Assembly (NCBI RefSeq): GCF_000172155.1
Contig: NZ_ABIZ01000001.1
Span: 6,791,105-6,855,104, forward strand
Source of the DNA: Verrucomicrobium spinosum DSM 4136 = JCM 18804
GTDB lineage: Bacteria; Verrucomicrobiota; Verrucomicrobiia; Verrucomicrobiales; Verrucomicrobiaceae
Reading direction: 5' to 3'
DNA: 64,000 nucleotides
The position numbers and the translations under genes were made by a program. The notes beneath the pieces were generated by a model. That model was not told the DNA's origin and ran no database searches. It worked only from the letters and a program-made list of their open reading frames with translations. This document shows positions 31,500 through 41,279 of this stretch, in pieces. Every line of letters begins with the position of its first letter. Positions within the stretch are counted from its first letter, which is position 1.

Positions 31500-31537
31500 C
31501 AAAAAGCCCTCCCGTGGCAGTTACCATGGGGGGGGGC
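31500..31537 (-). terminator. Rho-independent terminator
   Basis: On the - strand GCCCCCCCCCATGG pairs with CCACGGGAGGGC (about 10 of 12 positions) around a 6-nt loop (TAACTG), followed by T5 (31501-31505). It is placed about 40 nt past the immunity gene stop at 31574. Its stem contains a C9/G9 tract. Confidence 0.65.
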
Positions 31538-31573
31538 GGGAAGAATCTGTCCAAAACGCTCCCGAGCGGGGCC

Positions 31574-31912
31574 TCAGGGATCTCCCTCTGCATTCTCCCC
31601 AGCAGCCGCCTGCTCAGCGGTTTTCTTCCTGGCTTCCTGCTCTTGCGCGTATTCCAGCTCTTCCTGCTCTTGCGTCCAGTCTTCTTCAGGGCCTATCTTT
31701 GCAAGCTGCGCCCATTCCCAATATCTCCTATGAAGGGGGTCATTGCCTTCCAACTCCGGGGCTGTCCACGCAGTTTCTTGGCTGTAGTTCTTTGAGTAGT
31801 CGGCCCACAGACGCTCAAAGAGTTCCACCTCCTCAGGAGTCGGGCTGAGCTTCTCCATGCGGCGTTGGCGGGAGGCTTTCACTTCTTCACGTGTAAACAT
31901 ATATTGTCCCAT
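31574..31912 (-). CDS. candidate immunity protein, 112-aa family, copy 2
   Basis: 112 aa (MGQYMFTREEVKASRQRR start); same length as 28984-29322 and very similar from PTPEEVELFERLWADYSKNY on. It lies 87 nt downstream of the kinase effector stop at 32000 and is followed by a terminator. The same immunity family follows two different effectors, so its partner may be the shared zincin-like module, or one of the effectors may have been swapped. Confidence 0.6.
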   Translation of the reverse strand: MGQYMFTREEVKASRQRRMEKLSPTPEEVELFERLWADYSKNYSQETAWTAPELEGNDPLHRRYWEWAQLAKIGPEEDWTQEQEELEYAQEQEARKKTAEQAAAGENAEGDP

Positions 31913-31999
31913 GGCTTTCAGATAAACGAAGTCACCTACATTGGGGCCATTACATGCCCCAATCAAGAAACCTGGAGAATGAAGGATGCTCTGCTATCG

Positions 32000-33505
32000 C
32001 TACTCACTCGAGTCTCGGGAACGTTCTTCCTCATGGATTTTGTTACCCGGATTGAGCACCTGCAAATCGATCGGGAAGACCAACTTCCCGCCTGCTACAA
32101 TGAAATTCCCCTGATGGGCATCCGCCAAGACTACCCCCGTGTCAGGGTTTCTCCATCGATTGTATCCAATGGATACGTATCCCTGCGATTCGAACCAACG
32201 TCGAACACGCCGTTTGCTTGCCTTTTTCCCTTCTACGAAAGGTTGCGATACCACGATTGCAGGCCCCTCACTCGTCTCCACCACGCCTTCGAATCGAATA
32301 TCGTCACCGAAGAGAGCGTTAGACCAAGCAATATTGTTCACATAGTCCTTTACAGTACCCTGTTGTCCGAAAAATGGAGGAATGGTCGTTTTGATCACTC
32401 TTCCGCTTTCCTTCTGATAGAATACGTCCCGCTCAACTCCTCCTTCCAGCTGCTCGAGCTTGGACGTTAACTCTTCGAATCTTGAGCTGTCGATGAACCA
32501 TCCTCTTTCTTTGGCCCACGATACCAACGATTCGGTCTCGGAATGGAGCCGTTCCGCCTCATCTGTGCGTGAGCTTCCTCCTGCGTCAACCCCTTCTCGC
32601 GAGCGCGCGCGGAGCTCTCCAAGCGCAGCTTCAGCATCTCTTCGGGTGGGAGAATCTCCATGCCGGTTAACGTACGGGATCCCTCGGATTTGGTCAAGCT
32701 TGGATGGGGTGCCATTTGATTGATTCTCATGAGGAGTGTTTGGTTTCGAAAACTGCAGCCTGTCTTGGTGATGGTCGGCACCCTCGGAGAGAACGTTCTG
32801 AGTTTGGCCCTCGGCTGACATTCGATTCCCCCCGCTAGCCTGCCCGTTCTTCACCATGCGGCGCGCCCCGGAGATCATGTCGCGCACATACGCATCCAGC
32901 GCCGCATCGCTCATCATCTTGCCGCCGCTGACCGTGTGCATGATCTTCGCCACATAGTCCTTCAGCGTCTGCCACATCTCTGCTGCCGCGCTCCCAGGCT
33001 TGAAGCTCTGGGAACTCATCCGGTCCCCGGTCTGATGCGCCAGCCACTCCAGCGCCAGATCCGCCGGACGGTCCGTCAGCTCAGGGTACTTCTGGCGCAG
33101 GGACTGCAGCTCTGCCGCAGGGATCAGGGCACTGGCCTTGTCCCATTTCTTCTGGAACTTGGGCTCCGTTCCCAGCAGCGCATTCACGCCACCGTGACCC
33201 ACCCGCTCATGCATCACCACACGGGCCACCGCCATGGCCGGCGTCTCACCCTCGCGCACCTCCACCTGGTCGCGCAACACCACCGCCCCGCCCGTCTTGG
33301 TATCAATGAAGCCCTCGGCCGTCTCGATGCCTGCCCATTCATCCGGCTGATAGTCCGCCTCACCGGGACGGCCGTCCTTGCCATCCAACTCCTGGCGGTT
33401 GCCCACGATGAGCAGGCTGTCCGTGAGCCCGGCCGCCTCAGGCAGCGTGCGCAGCCGCTTCAGCGCCTCATCCACCTCCGCCTGGGTCACCCCGGTGCGC
33501 TGCAC
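32000..33505 (-). CDS. HExxGH zincin-like module fused to kinase-like effector
   Basis: 501 aa. Residues 1-215: the zincin-like module (TGVTQAEVDEALKRLR; VMHERVGHGGVNALL near residue 100). After a DRLQFSKPN linker comes a kinase-like domain (~300-490): GGVERDVFYQKESGRVIKTTIPP, VVSQPFVEG, LADAHQGNFIVAGGK (catalytic-loop-like) and FPIDLQVLNPG. This kinase keeps all its motifs. The 5' part of the gene is separated by a frameshift (see 33487). Confidence 0.7.
   Translation of the reverse strand: MQRTGVTQAEVDEALKRLRTLPEAAGLTDSLLIVGNRQELDGKDGRPGEADYQPDEWAGIETAEGFIDTKTGGAVVLRDQVEVREGETPAMAVARVVMHERVGHGGVNALLGTEPKFQKKWDKASALIPAAELQSLRQKYPELTDRPADLALEWLAHQTGDRMSSQSFKPGSAAAEMWQTLKDYVAKIMHTVSGGKMMSDAALDAYVRDMISGARRMVKNGQASGGNRMSAEGQTQNVLSEGADHHQDRLQFSKPNTPHENQSNGTPSKLDQIRGIPYVNRHGDSPTRRDAEAALGELRARSREGVDAGGSSRTDEAERLHSETESLVSWAKERGWFIDSSRFEELTSKLEQLEGGVERDVFYQKESGRVIKTTIPPFFGQQGTVKDYVNNIAWSNALFGDDIRFEGVVETSEGPAIVVSQPFVEGKKASKRRVRRWFESQGYVSIGYNRWRNPDTGVVLADAHQGNFIVAGGKLVFPIDLQVLNPGNKIHEEERSRDSSE
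32467..32661 (-). CDS. small ORF overlapping kinase N-terminus
   Basis: 64 aa, MEILPPEEMLKLRLESS start, LTQEEAHAQMRRNG and PRPNRWYRG motifs, TAA stop. It is homologous to 12608-12796 in the equivalent position; conservation in this frame across two diverged loci is the main support. Confidence 0.4.
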   Translation of the reverse strand: MEILPPEEMLKLRLESSARAREKGLTQEEAHAQMRRNGSIPRPNRWYRGPKKEDGSSTAQDSKS

Positions 33506-33921
33506 CAGATGTGCCCCTGGGGCGAACCCTCTAGGTTGTTTCCTTGCTGCTGGCTGTAGAAGAGTTGGTTGGGGTTCGCATCTGGCCCCAGTAGGTGGAA
33601 TAGATCAGTGCCTGCTGCACCAGATACCCCTCCTCCTGCGTCAGACTCCGGATGTGTTTGATGTTGCGCACCACCCCATCCAACCTCATATCCTTCCACC
33701 TCGGATTTTGCGACAAGGGCCCGAGAAAGTGTTGCCGCACTAACTCCGCTGTCTCCGGGGTCCATTCCCGCCACGAGAGCTCTAAAATCTCCTTCGGATA
33801 ACCTTTGCCACTGAACTGTCCCATCGGCACCTTTCTTTCGTTGCAGCACCGTATCGCTTGCCGGGTCATATTGCAAGTCCTCCAGCAGCACCATATCTGG
33901 ATCTGCCTGCGCAGGCGGCAC
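33487..33921 (-). pseudogene. 5' part of zincin-like module, frameshifted
   Basis: Encodes VLLEDLQYDPASDTVLQRKK to FYSQQQGNNLEGS, then runs off frame. Compared with the copies at 31489 and inside 34273-38034, one C is missing near 33523 (TTCGCCCC versus TTCCGCCCC), which separates it from 32000-33505. Confidence 0.7.
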
Positions 33922-33975
33922 GGGCGGCAGCGTTGGCGGCTCGCCTTTGCGGGTGGCCGCCTTTTCTCTCTCGAA

Positions 33976-34269
33976 TCACTTCGGCGGCTCAGTTTCACCA
34001 AAGCAGACATTCCAGAGTTCCTGCAAACGTTCTTGTACCTCTTCCTGAGTCTCGAGGTCCACCCTCGTCCATCTTTCGAAAAGCTCCGGCGTCACGGTAG
34101 AGGGTTCCTTTAGCGCACGCCCCAATTCCATCTTCAATGCATCGCGCTTTTCACGAGACGGGGCTGGGAGATCCTGACGACGCACCCAGCTGCTCACAGA
34201 ATCGAGATCGTAGTCCTCTACATCAAGAGCGTTGCGAATGACGGTTTCCAAAACTGATTCGAATTTCAT
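33976..34269 (-). CDS. candidate immunity protein to RNase A-like toxin
   Basis: 97 aa, starts MKFESVLETVIRNALD, acidic, helical. It begins 3 nt after the toxin stop (TAG, 34273-34275). No paralogue is seen in the window. The role is inferred from position: every other effector here is followed by a small gene spaced in the same way. Confidence 0.6.
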   Translation of the reverse strand: MKFESVLETVIRNALDVEDYDLDSVSSWVRRQDLPAPSREKRDALKMELGRALKEPSTVTPELFERWTRVDLETQEEVQERLQELWNVCFGETEPPK

Positions 34270-34272
34270 ATT

Positions 34273-37200
34273 CTAACTCGGGTTCGGGTAAAGTGTAATC
34301 ATGCGCCATTTCCCCGCATTGTCTCGTTTAATCTTAGCAAAGACAAAGCCGGTGTTTGTAAATGCGGTGAGCGCGGATGTCGTGACAGTCGGCTTTGCTG
34401 AAGCCCCAGGTTTGATCGGCTTAATGGGTGGACCGATTCGTGAGTAGCCCATCACATGTTTGGCATAGTCTTGACCAAAGACTTTGGTCAGTGGAATCTC
34501 AACAATGAAGTGCCCTTCCAATTGAACCGTGGCATCATTTATTGCCTGAGAATATTCTGGTGAATTCAGGACAGCATCACGTGCAGCGATCAAGCTCCTA
34601 CGGGTCGCGAATTTGCTGGCATGTTTACCAAATCCATGATTGCCGCCATGATCGCCATCTGTCCGAGTTCCCGTGATCGGATCGTTCCCGAGCATGCACC
34701 GGTCCTTCAGCTGCTGATCCGTCACCTGCTCGCCGTGACGCTCAATGTAATGGGATAGCACAAGACCCGTTTCACCCGCATGCTTGCGCCTCCGTCGGTC
34801 CGCTGAGTCGGCCATGTCCGCATCGTAGTCATGGTCAATTTCCTCGTCCGTCTTCACTTGCCCGCTCGCAGGGAAATATGAGAGGTCCAATTGCGCGCCT
34901 TTGGGCACATACGGCGCTTTTGGCGGCGGGTCTTCAGCCTTCGACGCTGGATCCGTGTTTTCTGTGGAGGCAGACGCGCCCGCCCCTGTGCTTCCTGTCG
35001 GATTGGAGAACGACAGGCGACCAGCGGAAGCTGTCCCGTTCACCCCATTCACTGAACCAACCGTAGCTCCGTTCACGGAAGCATTGCCCCCGCCGGCCTG
35101 CCCGTTCTTCACCATGCGGCGCGCCCCGGAGATCATGTCGCGCACGTACGCATCCAGCGCCGCATCGCTCATCATCTTGCCGCCGCTGGCCGTGTGCATG
35201 ATCTTCGCCACATAGTCCTTCAGCGTCTGCCACATCTCTGCCGCCGCGCTCCCAGGCTTGAAGCTCTGGGAACTCATCCGGTCCCCGGTCTGATGCGCCA
35301 GCCACTCCAGCGCCAGATCCGCCGGACGGTCCGTCAGCGCAGGGTACTTCTGGCGCAGGGACTGCAGTTCTGCCGCAGGGATCAGGGCACTGGCTCTGTC
35401 CCATTTCTTCTGGAACTTGGGCTCCGTTCCCAGCAGCGCATTCACCCCGCCGTGCCCCACCCGCTCATGCATCACCACACGGGCCACCGCCATGGCCGGC
35501 GTCTCACCCTCGCGCACCTCCACCTGGTCGCGCAACACCACCGCCCCGCCCGTCTTGGTATCAATGAAGCCCTCGGCCGTCTCGATGCCCGCCCATTCAT
35601 CCGGCTGATAGTCCGCCTCACCCGGACGGCCGTCCTTGCCATCCAGCTCCTGGCGGTTGCCCACGATGAGCAGGCTGTCCGTGAGCCCGGCCGCCTCAGG
35701 CAGCGTGCGCAGCCGCTTCAGCGCCTCATCCACCTCCGCCTGGGTCACCCCGGTGCGCTGCACCAGATGTGCCCCTGGGGCGGAATCCTCTAAGTTGTTT
35801 CCTTGTTGCTGGCTGTAGAAGAGGTAGTTTGGCTTCGCATCTGGTCCAAGTAGGCGGAATAGCTTAACGCCTCCTCGATCAGATGCCACTCCTCCTCCGT
35901 TACGCTCCTGATTCGCCAGATCTGACGAACTACCCAGTCCAGATCCATATCCTTCCACCTCGGATTTTGCGACAAGGGCCCGAGAAAGTGTTGCCGCACT
36001 AACTCCGCTGTCTCCGGGGTCCAATCCCGCCACGAGAGCTCTAAAATCTCCTTCGGATAACCTTTGCCACTGAACTGTCCCATCGGCACCTTTCTTTCGT
36101 TGCAGCACCGTATCGCTGGCAGGGTCATATTGCAAGTCCTCCAGCAGCACCAACGGGGGCGGCTCCGGCCAGGGCGGGAGCGTCTCGCCATTCCGTTTGG
36201 CATCCTTCTCCGCTTTCTTTTGCCGTGCCTCCCGCAGACTGGGCACTGCCGCCATCTGTTCCCCCACCCACTTCAACTCCTCCCGGATCAGCAGCTCAAG
36301 GTTGTGCTGATAGTCCTCAGGAGTCTGCTCCTCGCGCCATTGATCTGCCACCAGGTCCTTCGTGACCTTATCAGGGGTAGTTGCGGAATACGCAGGGCTC
36401 ACCGGTGAAAGATGCTTGGTGGTGCCATGACGTAGCGCACTGGAGAGCATGTGACTCACCCTTCGGCGCAAGGCCTTTTTGGTCACTGAACGTGGATCGG
36501 GCGAGAACTGCAGACCATTGTTGAGTGCGTAGGTCATCGCAGCCTGATAGACCAGATCTCCCCCTTTGAGCTCCTGCTCCTGATTGTTGCCTTCGCCCGT
36601 TGCAGCCTTGCCCTGGACTCCCTGGGTGTCCACCCACACCTTGTTGCCCTCCACGTTGAGGACGGCTTCTCCTCCTGAGGCCAGAACAATCGTGTGGGCC
36701 TTACTAACACCGGGGCGCACGCGATCAGCCTTATCCAGGCGCGCTTCTCCCGGTTTCAAGGAGTAATGAGCCAACACCTCTTCCAGGCCCTTCGCATCCG
36801 TTTTTGGACCTCGCCGGAAGCGCCCTTCCAGCGCCGCAAGATTCACGAACCGATCCACCAACCGGTGCCCTCCGCTCCCCTGACTGAAGCTCAAGCGCGG
36901 TTGCACCGCCCCGCCCGTCACCGCCGTGGCCTCCACACCGGCCGCAGCTTGCCCTTCGGCTGCCGCACCCAGCCCGCCCGACCCCTGGAGCGTCCCCTCC
37001 GCGGTGATGCCCCCTGCCCCGGCCTGCACGGGGGCTTGCGCACTGGCTCCCGCCGCCAGCGTCGCCTGCTGCGGCGATGCTGCCGTTTCCCCCGGCTCAC
37101 GCAGGGCCTGTCCCAGCGGCGTACCGTGTGATTCCGTCTTACCTTTCCCATCCCGCCAGTTCGCCACCTTCATCACCGTGCCCGTCATCAGCATGGTCAC

Positions 37201-38034
37201 AAACAGCGACGCCACATCCTCCACCGAGGGCAGATGAAACTCCTCCCCGTCAAAGAGGTAGTGCAGCGCAGCCGAGCCCCCTTCCTCCAGCACCTCCGCA
37301 TGCAGGCCGTCCACATTGGCCCGTGCCAGCATCTTCTGCACCGCCTCCAGCTTCTTGCCGGGGTTCGCCTTCGCAATGGCCAGGAACAGCGCGTGCTTGC
37401 CCAGCTGGGCCTTCATCGGCTCAGAGAGGCCCCGCATGGCCTGTTTCACAGCCTGCTCCCCACCCAGGGCGCTGAAGACACTCCCGAGCTTCTCGGAAGT
37501 ATTTTCCATGAACTGATACCGGAACGCCTTCCCAAACGCCGACCACACCGAACCCGGCCGCTCCGTGGCATCGATGTGCGCCACATACTGGTCCAGGTCA
37601 TTCTGCGTCACTTGCACCCCTTGGGTGCCCAGATCCGTCACCGTGCGGTCCAGCACGCGGGAGAGCGTGCCCGTCGCCGTCTGCGCGGCCACGCTCGCCG
37701 CCCCGGCCAGCCCACGCACCACCAGGCTCTTGCCCGCCTTCCGCTCTGCCAAACGCAACAGGGCATCGCGTTCCGCCCCGCGGGCAAACTTCTTCAAATA
37801 GACATAGACCGCCTCCTTCCCCAGCTTGGTCACGGCCTTGCGCGTCGCCGTGGCCACCCCGGCGGTGGTCAGCATCTCGATGCCGATGGAGGCAGACTCC
37901 GCCGCCATGTCCAGCGTCGCGGCCAGCCAGGTGTTGGGACGCCCCATCTCGATGAGCGTCTCATGCAGCGTCCGCGAGCACATTCTGAGCACGCTCCAAG
38001 TCTCGAATATACTGACTGCCTTCAAGGTGCACAC
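34273..38034 (-). CDS. large polyvalent protein ending in RNase A-like (CdiA-CT type) domain
   Basis: A 1253-aa frame; the first ~25 residues are shadow. Residues ~30-300 are a helical, partly hydrophobic region typical of the middle of long phage polyvalent proteins (LAATLDMAAESASIGIEMLT; VSHMLSSALRHGTT near 535). A PRLSFSQGSG linker, the VLLEDLQYDP block and the zincin-like domain (VMHERVGHGG near residue 870) follow. An RLSFSNPTG linker leads to the C-terminal ~185 residues: LVLSHYIERHGEQVTDQQL, GNHGFGKHASKFATRRS and FVFAKIKR. The H...H..G-(S)..F pattern resembles bacterial RNase A-like CDI toxins. The N-terminus was joined to 37961-39430 before a frameshift near 37975. Confidence 0.65.
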   Translation of the reverse strand: MCTLKAVSIFETWSVLRMCSRTLHETLIEMGRPNTWLAATLDMAAESASIGIEMLTTAGVATATRKAVTKLGKEAVYVYLKKFARGAERDALLRLAERKAGKSLVVRGLAGAASVAAQTATGTLSRVLDRTVTDLGTQGVQVTQNDLDQYVAHIDATERPGSVWSAFGKAFRYQFMENTSEKLGSVFSALGGEQAVKQAMRGLSEPMKAQLGKHALFLAIAKANPGKKLEAVQKMLARANVDGLHAEVLEEGGSAALHYLFDGEEFHLPSVEDVASLFVTMLMTGTVMKVANWRDGKGKTESHGTPLGQALREPGETAASPQQATLAAGASAQAPVQAGAGGITAEGTLQGSGGLGAAAEGQAAAGVEATAVTGGAVQPRLSFSQGSGGHRLVDRFVNLAALEGRFRRGPKTDAKGLEEVLAHYSLKPGEARLDKADRVRPGVSKAHTIVLASGGEAVLNVEGNKVWVDTQGVQGKAATGEGNNQEQELKGGDLVYQAAMTYALNNGLQFSPDPRSVTKKALRRRVSHMLSSALRHGTTKHLSPVSPAYSATTPDKVTKDLVADQWREEQTPEDYQHNLELLIREELKWVGEQMAAVPSLREARQKKAEKDAKRNGETLPPWPEPPPLVLLEDLQYDPASDTVLQRKKGADGTVQWQRLSEGDFRALVAGLDPGDSGVSAATLSRALVAKSEVEGYGSGLGSSSDLANQERNGGGVASDRGGVKLFRLLGPDAKPNYLFYSQQQGNNLEDSAPGAHLVQRTGVTQAEVDEALKRLRTLPEAAGLTDSLLIVGNRQELDGKDGRPGEADYQPDEWAGIETAEGFIDTKTGGAVVLRDQVEVREGETPAMAVARVVMHERVGHGGVNALLGTEPKFQKKWDRASALIPAAELQSLRQKYPALTDRPADLALEWLAHQTGDRMSSQSFKPGSAAAEMWQTLKDYVAKIMHTASGGKMMSDAALDAYVRDMISGARRMVKNGQAGGGNASVNGATVGSVNGVNGTASAGRLSFSNPTGSTGAGASASTENTDPASKAEDPPPKAPYVPKGAQLDLSYFPASGQVKTDEEIDHDYDADMADSADRRRRKHAGETGLVLSHYIERHGEQVTDQQLKDRCMLGNDPITGTRTDGDHGGNHGFGKHASKFATRRSLIAARDAVLNSPEYSQAINDATVQLEGHFIVEIPLTKVFGQDYAKHVMGYSRIGPPIKPIKPGASAKPTVTTSALTAFTNTGFVFAKIKRDNAGKWRMITLYPNPS

Positions 38035-39430
38035 GGAGGGAGTTTATGAGCCCATCGATCCATTCTTTGATCACGATCGCTGCACGACCAAAGAATTCAG
38101 GATCGCGCTCCGAGAGCTTGTCCCAAAAAGCGGGTTCAATCAACGATTCGGTCATAAAGTCCCCCATCATCTCGTCCACATATTCCTTCTCACTGAATTT
38201 GCGATAGCTCTTGGAGGCTTGATTTAGCCGTATGAAGTCAGGACCAAGTTTTTTCTTTATCTGGTCCGTAATGTCCTGCTGCTCGATCTGAAGGTGATGC
38301 CAGAGCTCGTGTCCGGACACGACCAGCGCAGGCTTGCTAGATGCTTTGTTAACAAATATGAATTCGGGAATACCGCTCGTAGTCCAGCCTCTGGAGAATG
38401 CCTTCGGAGCTACGTCAAATCTTACAACTCGTCGTCCGAACAAGGCGGCGACAGCACTGGCAATCCCAAAGCCATCCGAGTTTCGTCCTCCGAGTACTGG
38501 GGGAAGAACTTCCACTCGCAACTCACTTCTACTGATTCCTCCTGCGGTATGACGCTCAATAGCTTCTCCTGCTCGCTCTTGCAGACCGGCTGGGAGGGGG
38601 GCTGTGTCTCCATTCTGTAAGATGGCCTTAAACTTCTGGACGTCAAGCCCGCCAGATTTGTCCTGAAGACCCACTGAGAAGCTCGGCTCCATTGCGTCAT
38701 TCACGGGAGCCTGTTTCTCCGTTGAGGACTGAGACGCACCTGCAGATTTTTCTGTGAGCGCGGTTGATTCGATGCTGGAACTTCCCCCCTGCTGCTGGCC
38801 ATTTTCACCTTGACCTGCGTCACCTTGTCCAGCACCTTCCCTCACGGGTCCGGCTTCGCCGGGCATGCCGGGGGCGATGTTTGACTGGCTCGGAGATGTT
38901 TTCGTCGTTCCTGCAGCCCCTCCCTGTTCCGATCGCGCAGAGGAGGGGCTTCCAAAATCCAGCTTCTTGGCCGGCAGGTAGGCGTCGCCCGCTGCATCTC
39001 TAAGCCATTGCGTTTGGAGCGTGTCCGAAAGCCCGTGTTCCACCACGAGTCCATCGGGCTTGGTCACCACATAGTGGTTGAATCCATCTGCGTACCGCTG
39101 AATGTAAATGTGGTTGCCGTTCCCGGCAATGAATCGCGGTCGCGCATTTTCAATCGTTGAAGTGATCCGCAAGATAGACTTCACCCTTGCGCGATCCACC
39201 CAGGTGCGTCCCGTCTTGTCATGCGAAGTCGTCAGGTGCTCAAAGAGCACTTCCTCGGTCCCCTGCGCATGGTGCTTCAGCGTCACCGTACGCCCATCAC
39301 GAGACTGGACGGTCGATGGCAACTTGGCCCACAGCCCTTTTGCGAAGTTGATGAGCTGAGTTTCACCACCATGAGGCAGCTTTACCACAGGTGGCTCCAC
39401 AGCCTTTTGTTTGCTCACCCAACGTCCCAC
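37961..39430 (-). pseudogene. polyvalent fragment with BECR-like and GHELWHH zincin-like domains
   Basis: 489 aa. A BECR-like domain (~60-175: VTLKHHAQGTEEVLFEHLTT; HIYIQRYADGFNHYVV), a Gly/Ser/Gln-rich linker, PSFSVGLQD and a zincin-like domain with VVSGHELWHHLQ (HELWH) near residue 380. It ends ADAA-TGA; one base shift leads straight into HETLIEMGRPNTWLAAT of 34273-38034, so both are halves of one gene. Another 1-nt shift at 39455 separates it from the upstream BECR-like part. Confidence 0.6.
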
Positions 39431-39453
39431 TGCGGCAGGTTCGATCGAGAAGC

Positions 39454-40018
39454 TTACTCCGGGACATCGGTGCTCTCATTTGTTGCTGAACTACGTGCTG
39501 CATCAGAAGTCCCAAGCGCTTGCTCACGATCCGCAACACCAGACCGGGCATCTTGAGCTGCTCCACTACCACCCTCGTCAAGAAACACTTGAGTTGGTTC
39601 CGCAGCCACGTCTCCATTTGCTCCATTCTCGCCTGCGCGAGGTTCACGATTGCCCTTGAAGTTCTCGTTGGACCGGCGTAACCTTTCTGCGGCATCCGCC
39701 AGAAGCGTTTCGGACGTTACTGAGCCCGCCTCGGCAGAGCTCGTCTGGTCGGGAGCCACTATTTTCCCCGGGGCTTTTCGCAGCGTCACTAGCACCGGGG
39801 CCTTGATGCCATTTTTTACCGGTGCGTACTTCCTCGGTGTAGTAATACCAGGAGCCGTTGTGGAAGCGCACGTGTTGCATCGTGGCAACGTTCTTGCCAG
39901 AATCTGACGAAAGCATTACTGCTCCAGGTGCAGGAACACTGGCTCCCCCAAATGTGATCGTTGCATCATCGAACCCTGGGTGCTTCGACTGCCCCTCCCA
40001 CACCTGAAGCACAGCCAC
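39454..40018 (-). pseudogene. BECR-like domain broken by homopolymer frameshift
   Basis: One frame gives GKNVATMQHVRFHNGSWYYY then TEEVRTGK; the next gives KNGIKAPVLVTLRKAPG to STDVPE. The shift is at A6 in the coding sense (about 39815-39821), where the paralogue near 43290 has A5. The 5' end of the domain (the HG/H motif region) is missing. Confidence 0.65.
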
Positions 40019-40026
40019 CCGGCCAA

Positions 40027-40359
40027 TCAGTCCTCCAACCAGTCTTCCGCCTTTTCGTAATCTCGCTCCTCAAGATGAGTTCTCAACTTGAAAGCATCAC
40101 TCATTTTCCAAATGGGCGGATCACCGATGGTCATCATCTCGACTTCGTCCAAGTTGCTGTCGGGGTCGAATTCTCTTGTGATTCGCCATAGAAAATCTTT
40201 GAACCTTCCCAACTCCTTGTCATCTAGTACAGACACCACAGCTTCGGCATCATGAAAGTTGGCCGTATAGAGCAATCCTTGCCAAAATTGCAACCCGGCA
40301 AGCGTGCCAGATCGCCAGATCGCATACCATTCCTTCGGATCTTCAGGATGCTCTTTCAT
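40027..40359 (-). CDS. candidate immunity protein, 110-aa family, copy 1
   Basis: 110 aa, MKEHPEDPKEWYAIW start, WQGLLYTANFHDAEAVVSVL and FKLRTHLEERDYEKAEDW motifs. One of four paralogues between 40 and 44 kb. There is no toxin immediately upstream; the nearest upstream gene in the direction of transcription is another immunity gene. Confidence 0.65.
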   Translation of the reverse strand: MKEHPEDPKEWYAIWRSGTLAGLQFWQGLLYTANFHDAEAVVSVLDDKELGRFKDFLWRITREFDPDSNLDEVEMMTIGDPPIWKMSDAFKLRTHLEERDYEKAEDWLED

Positions 40360-40469
40360 ATTAAGTTTCAGCAATATCGTTGCAAAGAGATCCCCCTTGT
40401 GATGCCGCGTTTGGCACAAGCCTCATTTCGACAGGCTGAGGCACCGGCACGCCTATTGAAATTCCCCCC

Positions 40470-40805
40470 TCAGTCGTCTTGCCGCCAATCCTCCGCCTTC
40501 TCGTGATCCCGCATTTCGAGGAAACTGCGCAACTTAAACGCATCACGCAGTTTCCAGTCCGGCGGATTCCCTCGTTGATACATTTCGACCTCATCAAGGT
40601 CGCCTTCTGGATCTATATCCTCCGTGCACCTGAGAATAAAATCCTTGAAACGGGCCAGATCCTTATCTGCCAGCCTGCCAACTACAGCCTCGGGCTCAGA
40701 TGTCCCGGCTGAATAGAATAAGCCCTGCCAATATTCAAGGGCCGAAATCTCACCGGCGTTCCAAACAGAATGCCAATATTGGGGGTCTCTTGAATGTTCG
40801 CTCAT
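40470..40805 (-). CDS. candidate immunity protein, 110-aa family, copy 2
   Basis: 111 aa, MSEHSRDPQYWHSVW start, most divergent of the four. The start at 40805 is set by alignment with the paralogues. It follows the decayed toxin remnant at 40862-41265, so it may be an orphan immunity gene. Confidence 0.65.
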   Translation of the reverse strand: MSEHSRDPQYWHSVWNAGEISALEYWQGLFYSAGTSEPEAVVGRLADKDLARFKDFILRCTEDIDPEGDLDEVEMYQRGNPPDWKLRDAFKLRSFLEMRDHEKAEDWRQDD

Positions 40806-40861
40806 TTCCGTTTCCCAACTTTTTGCTCCTGCACCTTTGCGGTCAGCATACCATGCCAATC

Positions 40862-41265
40862 TCACGCTTCAAGGTGGAGGTGCCTATCGAACTTGGAATC
40901 ATTCAATTTCGCCCGACACACTCCGCCTCCGCCCTGCCGCCCTTCCTCCGGCATCACCTCGAAGGCATCCTGTGTCGAGTCTTCCGTCTTGGACCACTCA
41001 TCGTACTCGAACCCGCATTTCCCCTTGAAGACCTCGTCTATCGGCACGATCATTTTGCGGCTTCCACCAGAAGCGTTTCGGACGTAACAGAGCCCGCCCC
41101 GGCAGAGCTCGTTTGGTTGGAAGCCACCTTTTCCCGGCACGCATTTCCTCGTGTAGCCATACCAGGAACCATTGGAGAAGCGGACCCGCTGAGATGGAGC
41201 GACGCTCTCCCCATCACGCCCTGCCAGGCCTGCCGCTCAGTAGCAGCCTCCCACAGCCACTGCAA
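40862..41265 (-). pseudogene. decayed BECR/HEMHEL toxin cassette
   Basis: Fragments in two frames: EKVASNQTSSAGAGSVTSET (tail of the BECR-like module, compare 43200) and SKFDRHLHLEA (compare HDGQLHLEAW at the end of the HEMHEL toxins). The metal-site region between them is gone. Confidence 0.6.
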
Positions 41266-41279
41266 ATAGGGCAGCTTGG

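Noticed and set aside
31528-31536. G9 tract as a phase-variable coding tract
   Set aside because: It falls outside any supported gene and is better explained as part of the terminator stem at 31500-31537.
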